Program-made: the position numbers and the translations under genes
DNA from: Fulvimarina pelagi HTCC2506
Lineage (GTDB): Bacteria; Pseudomonadota; Alphaproteobacteria; Rhizobiales; Rhizobiaceae
DNA: 64,000 bases
Assembly (NCBI RefSeq): GCF_000153705.1
Contig: NZ_DS022272.1
Location: 62,001 to 126,000 of the forward strand
Direction of reading: 5' to 3'
Notes under the pieces: model-generated
The model's database searches: none
The model's input: only the letters and a program-made list of their open reading frames with translations
Told to the model about the DNA's origin: nothing
Shown here: piece after piece, positions 55,227 to 63,472 of the stretch
Layout of the letters: every line of letters starts with the position of its first letter
Numbering within the stretch: the stretch's first letter is position 1

Positions 55227-56357
55227 ATGCGGACTTGGTACGAGAAAGCTGCCGGCAGGAATGTCGACGCCGACATACTCCGCGAAATGGTGCATTACAT
55301 GCACGGTAGTCTGCCTTCCGTGATCATGTCACCATTCTTTCTCACGATCTTCATAGGCGCCGCATTCTACCTGACGGGAGACAAAAACTACTTGCTCCTG
55401 GTGGGTCTCGGCTATGCAGCGGTGATCCTGAAGATTTACAACGCGTTACGCTACGCGGTCGACTGCCCCCACGGTCCCGCCGATCGCGCGGCCTCGGAGC
55501 GCTGGCAGCTTAGGTATCTCCTGTTCGGGCTGCCATACTCGCTGTTACTCGGCTTGATTGCGGCATATGCCGCCTTCGACCCTCAAGATGCGGCGTTCGT
55601 CCTAGCAATGACGATGGTCCTTACATATGGGTCTGGCATTGTCGTCTACGTCGCAGCGAGGCCCTACGTCGCGAACACGATCTGTATTGGAGCCGCGATA
55701 CCTGCCTATGTCGGAACGGTCCTGTGCAGCGAAACGTGGAGATCTGGAATGGCGGTCGTCTACGTCTTGGCGATCGTTTACGTTGCCAAAGCGACGGCCC
55801 AGCAGTATCGAGCGTTTTTCGAACTTTATCGAACGCGTAAGTGCCTCCGGGATTGCGCTCTTACCGACGCCCTTACCGGTCTTCCAAACCGCCGTGCTCT
55901 GGACGAAGCGTTGGACTCGGTTCCGAAGGGAAGCGACGTCGCCATTCTCTTCATCGACCTCGATGGTTTCAAACCCGTCAACGATACGTTCGGACACAAC
56001 GCTGGAGACGCTCTGCTGCGCGAGATTGCCCATACTCTTTCGAGTTCAATATCCGTCGCGGGTTTTGTAGCGCGATGCGGTGGCGACGAGTTCGTGGTTG
56101 TTCTTCGAGATGGAAATGCTCGGTTCGTAGAGGAAACTGCGGAGAGCATCCGGAAGAGGATTAGTCGGCTCTATGATTTTGACGGCGGATGCGCGGAGAT
56201 CGGAGCGAGCATCGGCATCGCGTCTGGTACGGCGGGACAGTCGAACTTGGCTTCTCTGGTGCGCGAGGCCGACGAGGCGATGTACGACGCGAAACGAGCC
56301 GGCCGCGGTCGTATCGCCGGATACGCGAACCACGCTAAGAATTTGCAAGCGGCCTGA
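55227..56357 (+). CDS. Membrane-bound diguanylate cyclase (GGDEF)
   Basis: 376 residues: five or six hydrophobic spans from about 35 to 190 form a membrane input domain, followed by a GGDEF domain (about 212-370). The active site CGGDEFVV is near 285, preceded by FIDLDGFKPVNDTFGHNAGD and DALTGLPNRRALD. All residues needed to make cyclic di-GMP from two GTP are present. No EAL domain. The start has only a weak ribosome site. It lies in accessory DNA between the BREX neighbourhood and the transposition module. Confidence 0.92.
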   Translation: MRTWYEKAAGRNVDADILREMVHYMHGSLPSVIMSPFFLTIFIGAAFYLTGDKNYLLLVGLGYAAVILKIYNALRYAVDCPHGPADRAASERWQLRYLLFGLPYSLLLGLIAAYAAFDPQDAAFVLAMTMVLTYGSGIVVYVAARPYVANTICIGAAIPAYVGTVLCSETWRSGMAVVYVLAIVYVAKATAQQYRAFFELYRTRKCLRDCALTDALTGLPNRRALDEALDSVPKGSDVAILFIDLDGFKPVNDTFGHNAGDALLREIAHTLSSSISVAGFVARCGGDEFVVVLRDGNARFVEETAESIRKRISRLYDFDGGCAEIGASIGIASGTAGQSNLASLVREADEAMYDAKRAGRGRIAGYANHAKNLQAA

Positions 56358-56370
56358 ATGGTCACGCCAT

Positions 56371-56643
56371 TCATCCGTGCCCTCCGTCGGCGGCATATCC
56401 GCGCCGCCGACATTCGACGATCTCCCGCACCCTGACGACGAGATGCTCGGCGATCAACCGCCGGGCTTCGTCGTAGTCCTGCCATCCGATCTTCGGCCGC
56501 TTCATGGCGATCCGTGCCGTCAGGTCCGGCGGAAGCTCGTCCAGCGCGATCTTGATGGCGGTCCGCATGTCGGCGTCCACGCCGTCGACCTGCCGGCCGT
56601 CGAACGTGCCGAGCGGACGGCGATACCTTGCGCGGCCGCTCAC
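56371..56643 (-). CDS. Uncharacterised 90-residue protein
   Basis: It starts at a GTG overlapping the previous stop (GTGA), so the two small genes are coupled. The central part is helical (ADMRTAIKIALDELPPDLTARIAM, then YDEARRLIAEHLVVRVREIVECRRR). No family is recognised. It is convergent with the diguanylate cyclase gene 13 bases away; the inverted repeat GAATGG-N5-CCATTC at 56356-56372 spans that junction and may end both transcripts. Confidence 0.55.
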   Translation of the reverse strand: MSGRARYRRPLGTFDGRQVDGVDADMRTAIKIALDELPPDLTARIAMKRPKIGWQDYDEARRLIAEHLVVRVREIVECRRRGYAADGGHG

Positions 56644-56828
56644 GGCCTTCGCCGGACGTAGCCTGCCGAGATCTGCTTCGACAGCCGAGCCTCTATCTCG
56701 GTTTGCCCGAGGATCAGCCCGCGAACCGCCTCGCGCGGATCGCCGCCGGCCTGGCAGTTGGCGGCATCGACGACCTCGTCGGGCACCGCGGGCAGGCCTG
56801 CTTCGGTCTTCGGAGCGTTAACCATCAT
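56640..56828 (-). CDS. Uncharacterised 62-residue protein
   Basis: First of a two-gene leftward unit. It begins MMVNAPKTEAGLPAVPDEVV; a start one codon later is possible. Short acidic and basic helices follow (DPREAVRGLILGQTEIEARLSKQI). It is divergent from the TnsA-like/FtsH-like unit and shares its 200-base control region. No family is recognised. Confidence 0.5.
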   Translation of the reverse strand: MMVNAPKTEAGLPAVPDEVVDAANCQAGGDPREAVRGLILGQTEIEARLSKQISAGYVRRRP

Positions 56829-56850
56829 GCATCTCCATCGTCGAACCCCC

Positions 56851-56894
56851 GAGCCGACTCGAATTGACTCGGCTCCGAAGTTCTTATTATGTTC
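56851..56894 (+). promoter_or_regulatory. Promoter with palindrome and LexA-box-like direct repeat
   Basis: Three elements overlap. An inverted repeat has arms GAGCCGA (56851-56857) and TCGGCTC (56869-56875). A TTGACT -35-like hexamer is at 56864-56869, with TATTAT at 56885-56890 (15-base spacing). GTTC-N7-GTTC at 56880-56894 exactly matches the direct-repeat LexA box of alphaproteobacteria and covers the -10 region. It faces the TnsA-like/FtsH-like genes and is shared with the two small leftward genes. Confidence 0.5.
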
Positions 56895-57025
56895 TCATTC
56901 ATGATCAAGCGCACCCTACAAAAGCATGCCGTCGTCGTGGCCAAGCGCCCGACCGCCACCCGCGCCGGATAGGGCAGACCGCCCGTCGTCCGGCGAACGC
57001 ACTCCCGCGTTTCCTGGAGCCGACG

Positions 57026-57667
57026 ATGCCTGCCCTCGATCATCCCCATTCCGACAATTCCGATATCGAAGCCGACAATACCGACCCCCTGACACGGGCG
57101 CGGCGCCGGGCCTCGTCTGTCCGCCGCTTCGGCCCTTCGGGAACCGTCCGTTGCGTCGGTCGACCGATCTTCCGCTCTCGGCTCGCCAGAGATCTCGGCG
57201 TGCTGCTCGATCTCGATCGGGCGGTCGTCGAATGGTCGTGCTTGCCCGATATCGTCGAGTTCGCGGACGCCGACGGCGAGATCGTCGAGCGCGTCCCCGA
57301 CTTCCGGATCGTCGAAAGCGGTGGCCTCGAGCGCTTCGTCGACGCCGGCCGCACCGGACTGACACCGATCGATCGGACCGTCTCGTACCGCACCGTTCCC
57401 GAAGACGAGATCCTCCTCGAACCCGCGCTGTCGAATGCCCGGGACATGATGCGGTACGCCCGCTGGTCGGTACCGCTGTCCGATCGCGTCCGCCTTCTCG
57501 CGTATCTCGCCGAGATGTCGCCGATCAGCCTGATCGAGGCCGCGTCCGCCATGCGCGAGAGCCCCGAGCCCGTCGGCGCGGTGATCGCGCTCTTTCTCCG
57601 CCGGGTCGTCTCAATCGAGTGGCGCGACGACCCCATCGGCCCCGAAACACAGGTCAGACCGCGATGA
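57026..57667 (+). CDS. TnsA-like protein with disrupted nuclease site
   Basis: The start is at the ATG at 57026 (MPALDHPHSD) behind CTGGAG, giving 213 residues. Residues about 42-110 follow the TnsA nuclease pattern (FRSRLARDLGVLLDLD, then VPDFRIVESGG, FVDAGR). The catalytic Glu position holds Ala (54), Asp92 is kept, and the Lys position is not Lys. The C-terminus (LIEAASAMRESPEPVGAVIALFL) resembles that of the TnsA-like protein encoded at 60445, so the two appear to be paralogues. Its stop overlaps the next start (ATGA), tying it to the FtsH-like protease. It is probably a non-cutting, target- or DNA-binding partner; function inferred. Confidence 0.65.
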   Translation: MPALDHPHSDNSDIEADNTDPLTRARRRASSVRRFGPSGTVRCVGRPIFRSRLARDLGVLLDLDRAVVEWSCLPDIVEFADADGEIVERVPDFRIVESGGLERFVDAGRTGLTPIDRTVSYRTVPEDEILLEPALSNARDMMRYARWSVPLSDRVRLLAYLAEMSPISLIEAASAMRESPEPVGAVIALFLRRVVSIEWRDDPIGPETQVRPR

Positions 57668-59646
57668 GCCGGTACATTCGACCGCGCCTGCGCAAGAGGC
57701 GCACAGGAGAGAGTGGAATGTCACTCGACATGCTTGCCGAAGCCGAAGACGCCTCCCATCGCAGCCGCGAGCGCCGTCACCTCGACGATCAGATCGCGGA
57801 CTTGCTGCCGTCGCAGAGGCTGATCTACGACATCCTTCTCGACCGGGTCCGCGCGGCCGCCGAAAATCGGGGCGATCGGCACGTCCTGCTCGGGATCCGT
57901 GGCTTCGACGCGATGTGGCTCGAGACCGCATACGAAGCTGCGAAGCTGATCCTGATGTCGACGCTCGGGTCGACGCATGTCGACTGCACCGCGGTCGCCC
58001 GCAACACCAGCAGTGTCCAGCGTGCGCTGCCGCTGACGGTCGACGCGATCGCGCGGCATCTGGAGGACGGCCCAGTCCTCGTCATGATGCTGCCGGACGA
58101 CGAGACGCCGACGCTGATCGAGGCGATCGCCGACGACATCGTCGAGATCGCCGAGCCCCCGCCTGCCGCGTTCGCAGCCGCGATCGGCCTGGAGGACCTC
58201 GGCCGACTTTCACCGCACCATCGGCTGTCCGCATTCCGACCGGTCAGGTTCGACATGGCCATGTCGCGAGGCAGAAACGCCGAGGAACGCCTCGCGATCC
58301 TGGACGCCATTCTAGCCGACGACGCGGACGACGAGCCCGATGAGAAGACGCCTGCGCAGCGCCCGGCGCCGTCGGCCGATGCGCTGCCGCGCGTCGAGGA
58401 CCTGCACGGCTACGGCGCCGCCGGCGATTTCGCCCGTCGGCTTGTCGAGGATCTCGCCGCATACCGGCGGGGTGATCTCGAATGGCGCGACATCGACTCG
58501 GGCGCACTGTTCGTCGGGCCGCCAGGCACGGGCAAGACGATGCTGGCGGCCGCCATCGCCGGGTCGTCGGGGGCGCATTTCGTGCCGACGTCGTATGCCG
58601 AATGGCAGTCGAGCCGCGGCGGCTATCTCGGCGACGTCACCAAGGCCATCAGGCGCACGTTCGAGGACGCCGCCGCGAACCTGCCCGCGATCGTCTTCAT
58701 CGACGAGATCGATGCGATCCGGGCCCGCGGAACCAGCGACCGGAACGATTCCTGGTTCGTCGCGATCAACGGCTGCCTGCTCGAATGCATGGACGGTGTC
58801 GCAAGGCGCGAGGGCATCGTCGTTCTCGCCGCATGCAACCACGATCGTATGCTCGATCCCGCGCTCGTCCGTGCGGGACGGCTGGACAGGCGTTTCTTCA
58901 TCGGCCTTCCCGACGAGGAGGCGCTCGCCGGTATCTTCAGGCACCATCTCGGTGCCGGCGTCGCGGACGACGCGATCGGCCAGGTCGCGACGCTCTTCGC
59001 CGGCACGATGTCGGGTGCGGACGTCGTCCGGATCGCGCGGGATGCCCGTCGGCGGGCGCGGCTCGCGGGCCGGCAAATCTCGGCGGACGACCTGATTGCG
59101 GTCGCGGTCCCGCCCGAGACGCGTTCGCCCGCCGTCCTCAGCCGCGTCGCGATCCACGAAGCGGGACACGCGGTCGTCCGCATGATCTTCGGAACGATCC
59201 CGACCGCGTTGTCGATCATCGAGACCGGCGACGTCGGCGGCGCGGTCAGGTCGTCGCGCGACGCTTCGACATTCGAGGGCCTTCGCGGAGAACTCGAAGA
59301 GGAGGTCGCCTGTGCGCTCGCGGGCCGTGCTGCCGAGGACGTCCTGCTGGGATCCGTCTCGGCGGGTGCCGGCGGCAACGGCGACTCGGACCTCGCGAGA
59401 GCGACCGGGCTTCTCGCCGCGTCCGAAAGCATCCTCGGGCTCGGCCGGACGATCGCGCACGGCATGGAGGTCGATGGCGTTGTCGTCCACGAGCGCCTGG
59501 CCCGGATCTACGCCGAAACCGTCATGCTTGTCGCGAGGCATCGCGGCGCCGTCGAGGATCTTGCCGGACGGGCGATCCGTCATCGGGTGCTTGGCCGGGC
59601 GACCCTTGTGGCATTCGCCGAGGAATACGGCTTTTCCGGCCGGTGA
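57664..59646 (+). CDS. Soluble FtsH-like AAA+ zinc metalloprotease
   Basis: The ATG at 57664 overlaps the upstream stop; 660 residues. There is no membrane span, unlike FtsH. Residues 1-260 form a separate domain (with RHVLLGIRGFDAMWLETAYEAAK) that may be a degenerate ATPase-like fold. The AAA+ core has Walker A GPPGTGKT near 285, Walker B IVFIDEID near 342 and an arginine-finger strand DPALVRAGRLDRRFF. The M41 peptidase part has HEAGH (498-502) and the distal Asp ligand in GDSDLARAT (574/576). It should unfold and degrade proteins in the cytoplasm. Linkage to a TnsA-like gene suggests a role in transposition or in defending or controlling the element. Confidence 0.9.
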   Translation: MSRYIRPRLRKRRTGESGMSLDMLAEAEDASHRSRERRHLDDQIADLLPSQRLIYDILLDRVRAAAENRGDRHVLLGIRGFDAMWLETAYEAAKLILMSTLGSTHVDCTAVARNTSSVQRALPLTVDAIARHLEDGPVLVMMLPDDETPTLIEAIADDIVEIAEPPPAAFAAAIGLEDLGRLSPHHRLSAFRPVRFDMAMSRGRNAEERLAILDAILADDADDEPDEKTPAQRPAPSADALPRVEDLHGYGAAGDFARRLVEDLAAYRRGDLEWRDIDSGALFVGPPGTGKTMLAAAIAGSSGAHFVPTSYAEWQSSRGGYLGDVTKAIRRTFEDAAANLPAIVFIDEIDAIRARGTSDRNDSWFVAINGCLLECMDGVARREGIVVLAACNHDRMLDPALVRAGRLDRRFFIGLPDEEALAGIFRHHLGAGVADDAIGQVATLFAGTMSGADVVRIARDARRRARLAGRQISADDLIAVAVPPETRSPAVLSRVAIHEAGHAVVRMIFGTIPTALSIIETGDVGGAVRSSRDASTFEGLRGELEEEVACALAGRAAEDVLLGSVSAGAGGNGDSDLARATGLLAASESILGLGRTIAHGMEVDGVVVHERLARIYAETVMLVARHRGAVEDLAGRAIRHRVLGRATLVAFAEEYGFSGR

Positions 59647-60214
59647 AGGGGAAGAAGAAAACGGGCTGTCGCCGCATAGCGGCGGCTCGTCCAAGCGACT
59701 GTAATCGTTGGGTGCGAACCATGGATAGATCGAATTGCACCGCCCGCGTCCACGGAGCGGAAGCCATATTCCCTAACGCGGGATTAACGCGTCCGCACTA
59801 TGGTCGACGGTCCCGCACGAAGAGTGGCGGGCAACCAGGAGATACCCTGCCGATGACCTTCCTTTCCCTCCTTTCTCACGGTGCCGGGCAATGGGCCCGC
59901 GCCCTGACGAAATGGGATCGGTCCGTCCCGGTACGCGTAGCCTGACGCTTCCCGAGGCGAAGACCGACCCCATCGACAAGACGATACCGCCCCGCTCGCG
60001 ACGCTGACGCCGCGACCGGTCCGAGATCCCGCATGGAGTCCGCCCTCATGATCCTTTGCACGCGACAACGATCGAAACGCGCCTGACCGGCGCCGGCTGA
60101 GGCCGGCCCGTCCATGACCGCTCGACCCTTCGCATCCGCACGACCTGCGCCGCCTTCCGCGACGCCGGAACGCTCTCGTCGTGCGCATTGCTGCAACCTT
60201 AGGAAGTCCTTCAG
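59647..60214. other. 568-base stretch without a secure gene between the FtsH-like gene and the transposition genes
   Basis: High G+C. It contains a perfect CGCCGC-ATA-GCGGCG hairpin at 59670-59684 shortly after the protease stop, without a T-run. A 30-codon frame at 59852-59944 (MTFLSLLSHGAGQWARAL) has an AGGAGA site and could be a leader peptide. No clear repeated TnsB-binding sites or transposon terminus could be picked out by eye. Confidence 0.4.
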
Positions 60215-60448
60215 ATGTCCCTGATCAATTACGACGACCGCGCCCTGCACGAAGCCATACAGGACGACATGCCTCTCACCGCCCAGCTTGTCTCGATGAT
60301 CCGGGGATCCGCCGGCCGCACCGGAGGACGGAGAGGGCATAAAACGGCTACCGCATCCCTCGCGACACGCCGGCGGAACGTCGGGCCTGGGCTATCCGCT
60401 GGCACGTCTGCGGGCGCAGCACCGCTCGCGGATCGGACCACGCGATGA
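60215..60448 (+). CDS. Short frame preceding tnsA, probably the 5' part of tnsA in another frame
   Basis: ATG at 60215 after AGGAAG; 77 codons, MSLINYDDRALHEAIQDD at the start, stop overlapping the tnsA ATG by 4 bases. The first 42 codons look coding. From the AAAA run at 60341-60344 onward, the tnsA frame (NGYRIPRDTPAERRAWAIRW) is the better coding frame, with about 28 of 34 third positions G or C, against 23 of 35 in this one. Either two overlapping genes or a single tnsA split by a -1 shift. Confidence 0.45.
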   Translation: MSLINYDDRALHEAIQDDMPLTAQLVSMIRGSAGRTGGRRGHKTATASLATRRRNVGPGLSAGTSAGAAPLADRTTR

Positions 60449-61032
60449 CCGGCTCGCTGTCCACGCTCCGCTGCGAGGAGATCACCTACGACAGCCGTTG
60501 CGAGGCCGCGAGTGCCCTCGTCCTCGACACGGCGGGAATCGTCGCCCGGATGGGATCGCAGGCCGGCCCCTACCACTGGTTCGAGAACGGCGTACGGCAC
60601 GAACACTACTTCGATCTCGTCTACCAGCGGTTCGACGGGGTCATGGTCTTTGTGGCCGTCCGCCCGCGGGCGAGCAGCCAGTACGAGCGCCTGCGCTCGA
60701 TCGTCCGGCTCGTCAGAGCCCATGATCCGCGGCTGCGCGACTGCGAGATCCAGATGCTCGACCGGAGGCACTGTCCACCGTGGCGCGTCCAGCGGGCGCT
60801 CGTCATCCGATCGGCCTGGGACGAGGCCGATCGGGCTGCCGATCGCGCTTTCCTCGAAGCCCTTCGCGGACGGCGCGGAGCGATGCGCATCGACGAGGCG
60901 GCCCATGCCGCCGGCATCGATGCCGAACCGACCCTGTGCGCCGGGCGCCTCCTGATGCTCGGCCATCTCGAACTCGAACCCGAAACCCTCCTCGTCGACG
61001 GCACGCTCGTTCGAGCGGCCAATCGGCGCTGA
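60445..61032 (+). CDS. tnsA: TnsA-like transposon endonuclease
   Basis: 195 residues from the ATG at 60445. The restriction-nuclease-type core shows Glu20 (SRCEAAS), Asp57 (EHYFDLVYQ) and VAVRP at 70-74, where the usual catalytic Lys is Arg73. A helical C-terminal domain follows (AMRIDEAAHAAGIDAEP). TnsA makes the 5'-end cuts in Tn7-like cut-and-paste transposition next to TnsB. It lies 18 bases before tnsB. The frame is coding-like for a further 34 codons upstream, suggesting the true N-terminus may be longer (see 60215). Confidence 0.75.
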   Translation: MTGSLSTLRCEEITYDSRCEAASALVLDTAGIVARMGSQAGPYHWFENGVRHEHYFDLVYQRFDGVMVFVAVRPRASSQYERLRSIVRLVRAHDPRLRDCEIQMLDRRHCPPWRVQRALVIRSAWDEADRAADRAFLEALRGRRGAMRIDEAAHAAGIDAEPTLCAGRLLMLGHLELEPETLLVDGTLVRAANRR

Positions 61033-61050
61033 CGAGAAGGAGCCAAGCCC

Positions 61051-63471
61051 ATGTCCTTTCCCGTACTTCTCTCGCCCGGCCATTTCACGGTCATCCGGTA
61101 CCGGCTGACCGAGCGCGACCGCATCACCTGGGGAGGCCAGGAATACGCCTGGAAGCGGACCGACGAGCGCGGTCACGTTATGGTCGACGTCAAGGAAAGG
61201 CGCGAGCACGAGATCGGGCACGACACGTTCGACCGTCTGCTTAGGTCCGGCGAGATCGTCCACGAGGAGGACTTCTATTCGCGTCAGGTCGCCCGCCGGC
61301 GCGAGCGGGACATCACGTGCTACGAGGATCTCGATCCTGAAGAGCGCGAGATCATGATGCACCGCCTGCGGTGGGTCGAGGCATTCGAGATCCTCTATGT
61401 CAGCGGACAGGCCAAGAAGGCGCCCTACGGGTTCGAGAAGGCCGTCGGAATCATCGAGGAGAGGTTCAAGGAGGAGGCCCGCGAGCAGGACGGCGGAAAC
61501 ACCGACCGAAACGCGCCGGGCGACCGGCCGCTGACCGGACGAAGCGCGCCGTCGTGGAGCCAGTTGGGCCGATGGGTCCGCGCGTATGCCAAGGCGGATG
61601 GCGACCCCGTCGTCCTGCTTCCGGAAACGCGGAGATGCGGCAACCGGGCCCCGCGCCTCGATCCCGTCGTCGCGCGGTTCGTCCACGTCACGGCACAGCG
61701 CTACTGCGCCCCGAGCCGGCCGAGCGTCGCTCTGCTCTACGAGCGGATGGGACGGCAGATCCGGCTCTACAACGGCATGTACAGACGCCCCCGGAAGCTT
61801 CCCGACCTCGATATCCCGAGCGTGAAGGCGCTGGAGCGCGCCGTCACCGCGCTCGACGACTTCGACAAGATCGCCGGCCGTCGCGGCATCGACTACGCGC
61901 GCCGGTACTTCATGCCGGTCTTCGAGGGGCCCGTCGTCACGCGTCCGCTCGACCGTGTCGAGATCGACGAGTGGAAGATCTCGCTTCAGGCCGTCCTGGA
62001 GCGGACCGAGATATTCGAGAAGATGTCGAAGGATGAGAAGGAAGCCGTCAAGCGCATGCGGTGCTGGGTGACGGTCGCGATCGACTACGCAACCCGCTGC
62101 ATCGTCGGCGTCTCGCTCTCGAACCAGATGCCGTCCGCGACCACGGCGCTGTCCTGCCTGCGCTGGATCATGGAGGACAAGGAACCGCTGCGGCTGGCCG
62201 TCGGCGCGAAGACTCCTTGGCCCTGCCGCGGCAGGCCCGTCGAGGTCGTCACCGACGCCGGCTCCGGCTTCAAGTCTAAGAGGTTCGAGTGGGCCCTGCG
62301 CTCGCTCGGGATCGATCGCGGCCGCCCGCCGGGCAAGCACCCGAACTTCCGCGGAACGATCGAGCGGTTCTTCGGGACGCTCGAGACGCGCCTCATCGCC
62401 CGCTACGACGGCCGGACCTTCTCGGGCATCGAGGAGAAGGGCGACTACGACTCCGAGAAGTTCGCCACGCTGACGGTCGAGGAACTGGAGCGTGCGATGA
62501 TCCGCTTCATCTGCGACGTCTACCACCGCACGCCGATGGCCGCCCTGGGCGGTCTGTCGCCCTCGCAGGCGTGGAACCGCCTGATCGGCGACGGCGTGCG
62601 TCCGGCGCCCGGGGCCGACGCCATGTGCCGTGCGTTCGGCACGGCGTTCCATCGTTCCGTCTCGGCCAGGGGCGTGCGCGTCCACGGCTGCTTCTATCGC
62701 TCGGCCGAACTCATGGACGCGTGGGAGAAGAACAAGAACCTCGAGGTCGACGTCTTCATCGACGAGGGCAACCTCGGCCGGGCGGTCGTGCGGATCGAGC
62801 GCGGACACTGGACCGCCGTCGAGGCCGACGCGAAGCACTATCGCGGCCTCGACTTCGACAGGCACTTCCGCGAGATCGGCGATCTGGTCTCGAGAGGTCT
62901 TCCGGCCTTCGAGGGCGTCACCGATCCCGCCGAGAGCCGGACGATCATGGACGAGGCGCTGGCCGATCTCGATCGGACCGCGCTCCTGTCGCGACGGCGT
63001 GCGGGCCTCTTCGATCACAAGAAGATGGACGCACGAATCGCGGCGGCAAAGGGCCGGGCGGAAAAGATGTTCACGGCCATGGCCGAATACCGGGTTCCGT
63101 CGCCGGACATATCGGATCCGTCGACCTTCGTCGATCTGCTCGACGGGATGCCGATCCGGGCGAACGCCCCGCGACTCGATATGGACGACGCGCTCTACGG
63201 CAAGGGACTGGAGGAACTCCCGGAGGAGCCGGTCGGTCAGGAGGAACTCGAACCCGAGATCAACGGCACGGAGCCGACCCGGACGCCGAAGAGGCGCCGC
63301 CGCAAGAGCGCGTCCGCGTCGCCGCGCGAGACCGGACGACCGGTCGCGTCGACACCGACCCGCACGCCCGAGCCGGAAACGCCGCCGGCCGACGCGAAGC
63401 CGGCCGAGACCCGAACCGAACCGACCGGAACGACGGGTGATCGCGTCCGACGTCACAGACTGGAGAGTTGA
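61051..63471 (+). CDS. tnsB: TnsB/TniA-like DDE transposase
   Basis: 806 residues. Helix-turn-helix DNA-binding regions lie before residue 290. The catalytic core has Asp306 (RVEIDEWK), Asp402 (VVTDAGSGF) and Glu438 (GTIERFFGTLE), an exact D-35-E spacing, and is followed by a Mu-type C-terminal beta domain. The last 90 residues are Pro/Arg-rich and probably flexible, as in TnsB tails that contact TnsC. It joins the 3' ends of the element to target DNA. Flanked closely by tnsA-like and tnsC-like genes. Confidence 0.92.
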   Translation: MSFPVLLSPGHFTVIRYRLTERDRITWGGQEYAWKRTDERGHVMVDVKERREHEIGHDTFDRLLRSGEIVHEEDFYSRQVARRRERDITCYEDLDPEEREIMMHRLRWVEAFEILYVSGQAKKAPYGFEKAVGIIEERFKEEAREQDGGNTDRNAPGDRPLTGRSAPSWSQLGRWVRAYAKADGDPVVLLPETRRCGNRAPRLDPVVARFVHVTAQRYCAPSRPSVALLYERMGRQIRLYNGMYRRPRKLPDLDIPSVKALERAVTALDDFDKIAGRRGIDYARRYFMPVFEGPVVTRPLDRVEIDEWKISLQAVLERTEIFEKMSKDEKEAVKRMRCWVTVAIDYATRCIVGVSLSNQMPSATTALSCLRWIMEDKEPLRLAVGAKTPWPCRGRPVEVVTDAGSGFKSKRFEWALRSLGIDRGRPPGKHPNFRGTIERFFGTLETRLIARYDGRTFSGIEEKGDYDSEKFATLTVEELERAMIRFICDVYHRTPMAALGGLSPSQAWNRLIGDGVRPAPGADAMCRAFGTAFHRSVSARGVRVHGCFYRSAELMDAWEKNKNLEVDVFIDEGNLGRAVVRIERGHWTAVEADAKHYRGLDFDRHFREIGDLVSRGLPAFEGVTDPAESRTIMDEALADLDRTALLSRRRAGLFDHKKMDARIAAAKGRAEKMFTAMAEYRVPSPDISDPSTFVDLLDGMPIRANAPRLDMDDALYGKGLEELPEEPVGQEELEPEINGTEPTRTPKRRRRKSASASPRETGRPVASTPTRTPEPETPPADAKPAETRTEPTGTTGDRVRRHRLES

Positions 63472-63472
63472 G

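Noticed and set aside
56926..59646. 906-codon single frame from 56926 as one protein
   Set aside because: The first 246 codons are the reverse-composition shadow of the TnsA-like gene; the true start is the coupled ATG at 57664.
59852..59944. 30-codon leader peptide before tnsA
   Set aside because: It has a fair ribosome site but is too short and isolated to support as a gene; noted only within the gene-free stretch.
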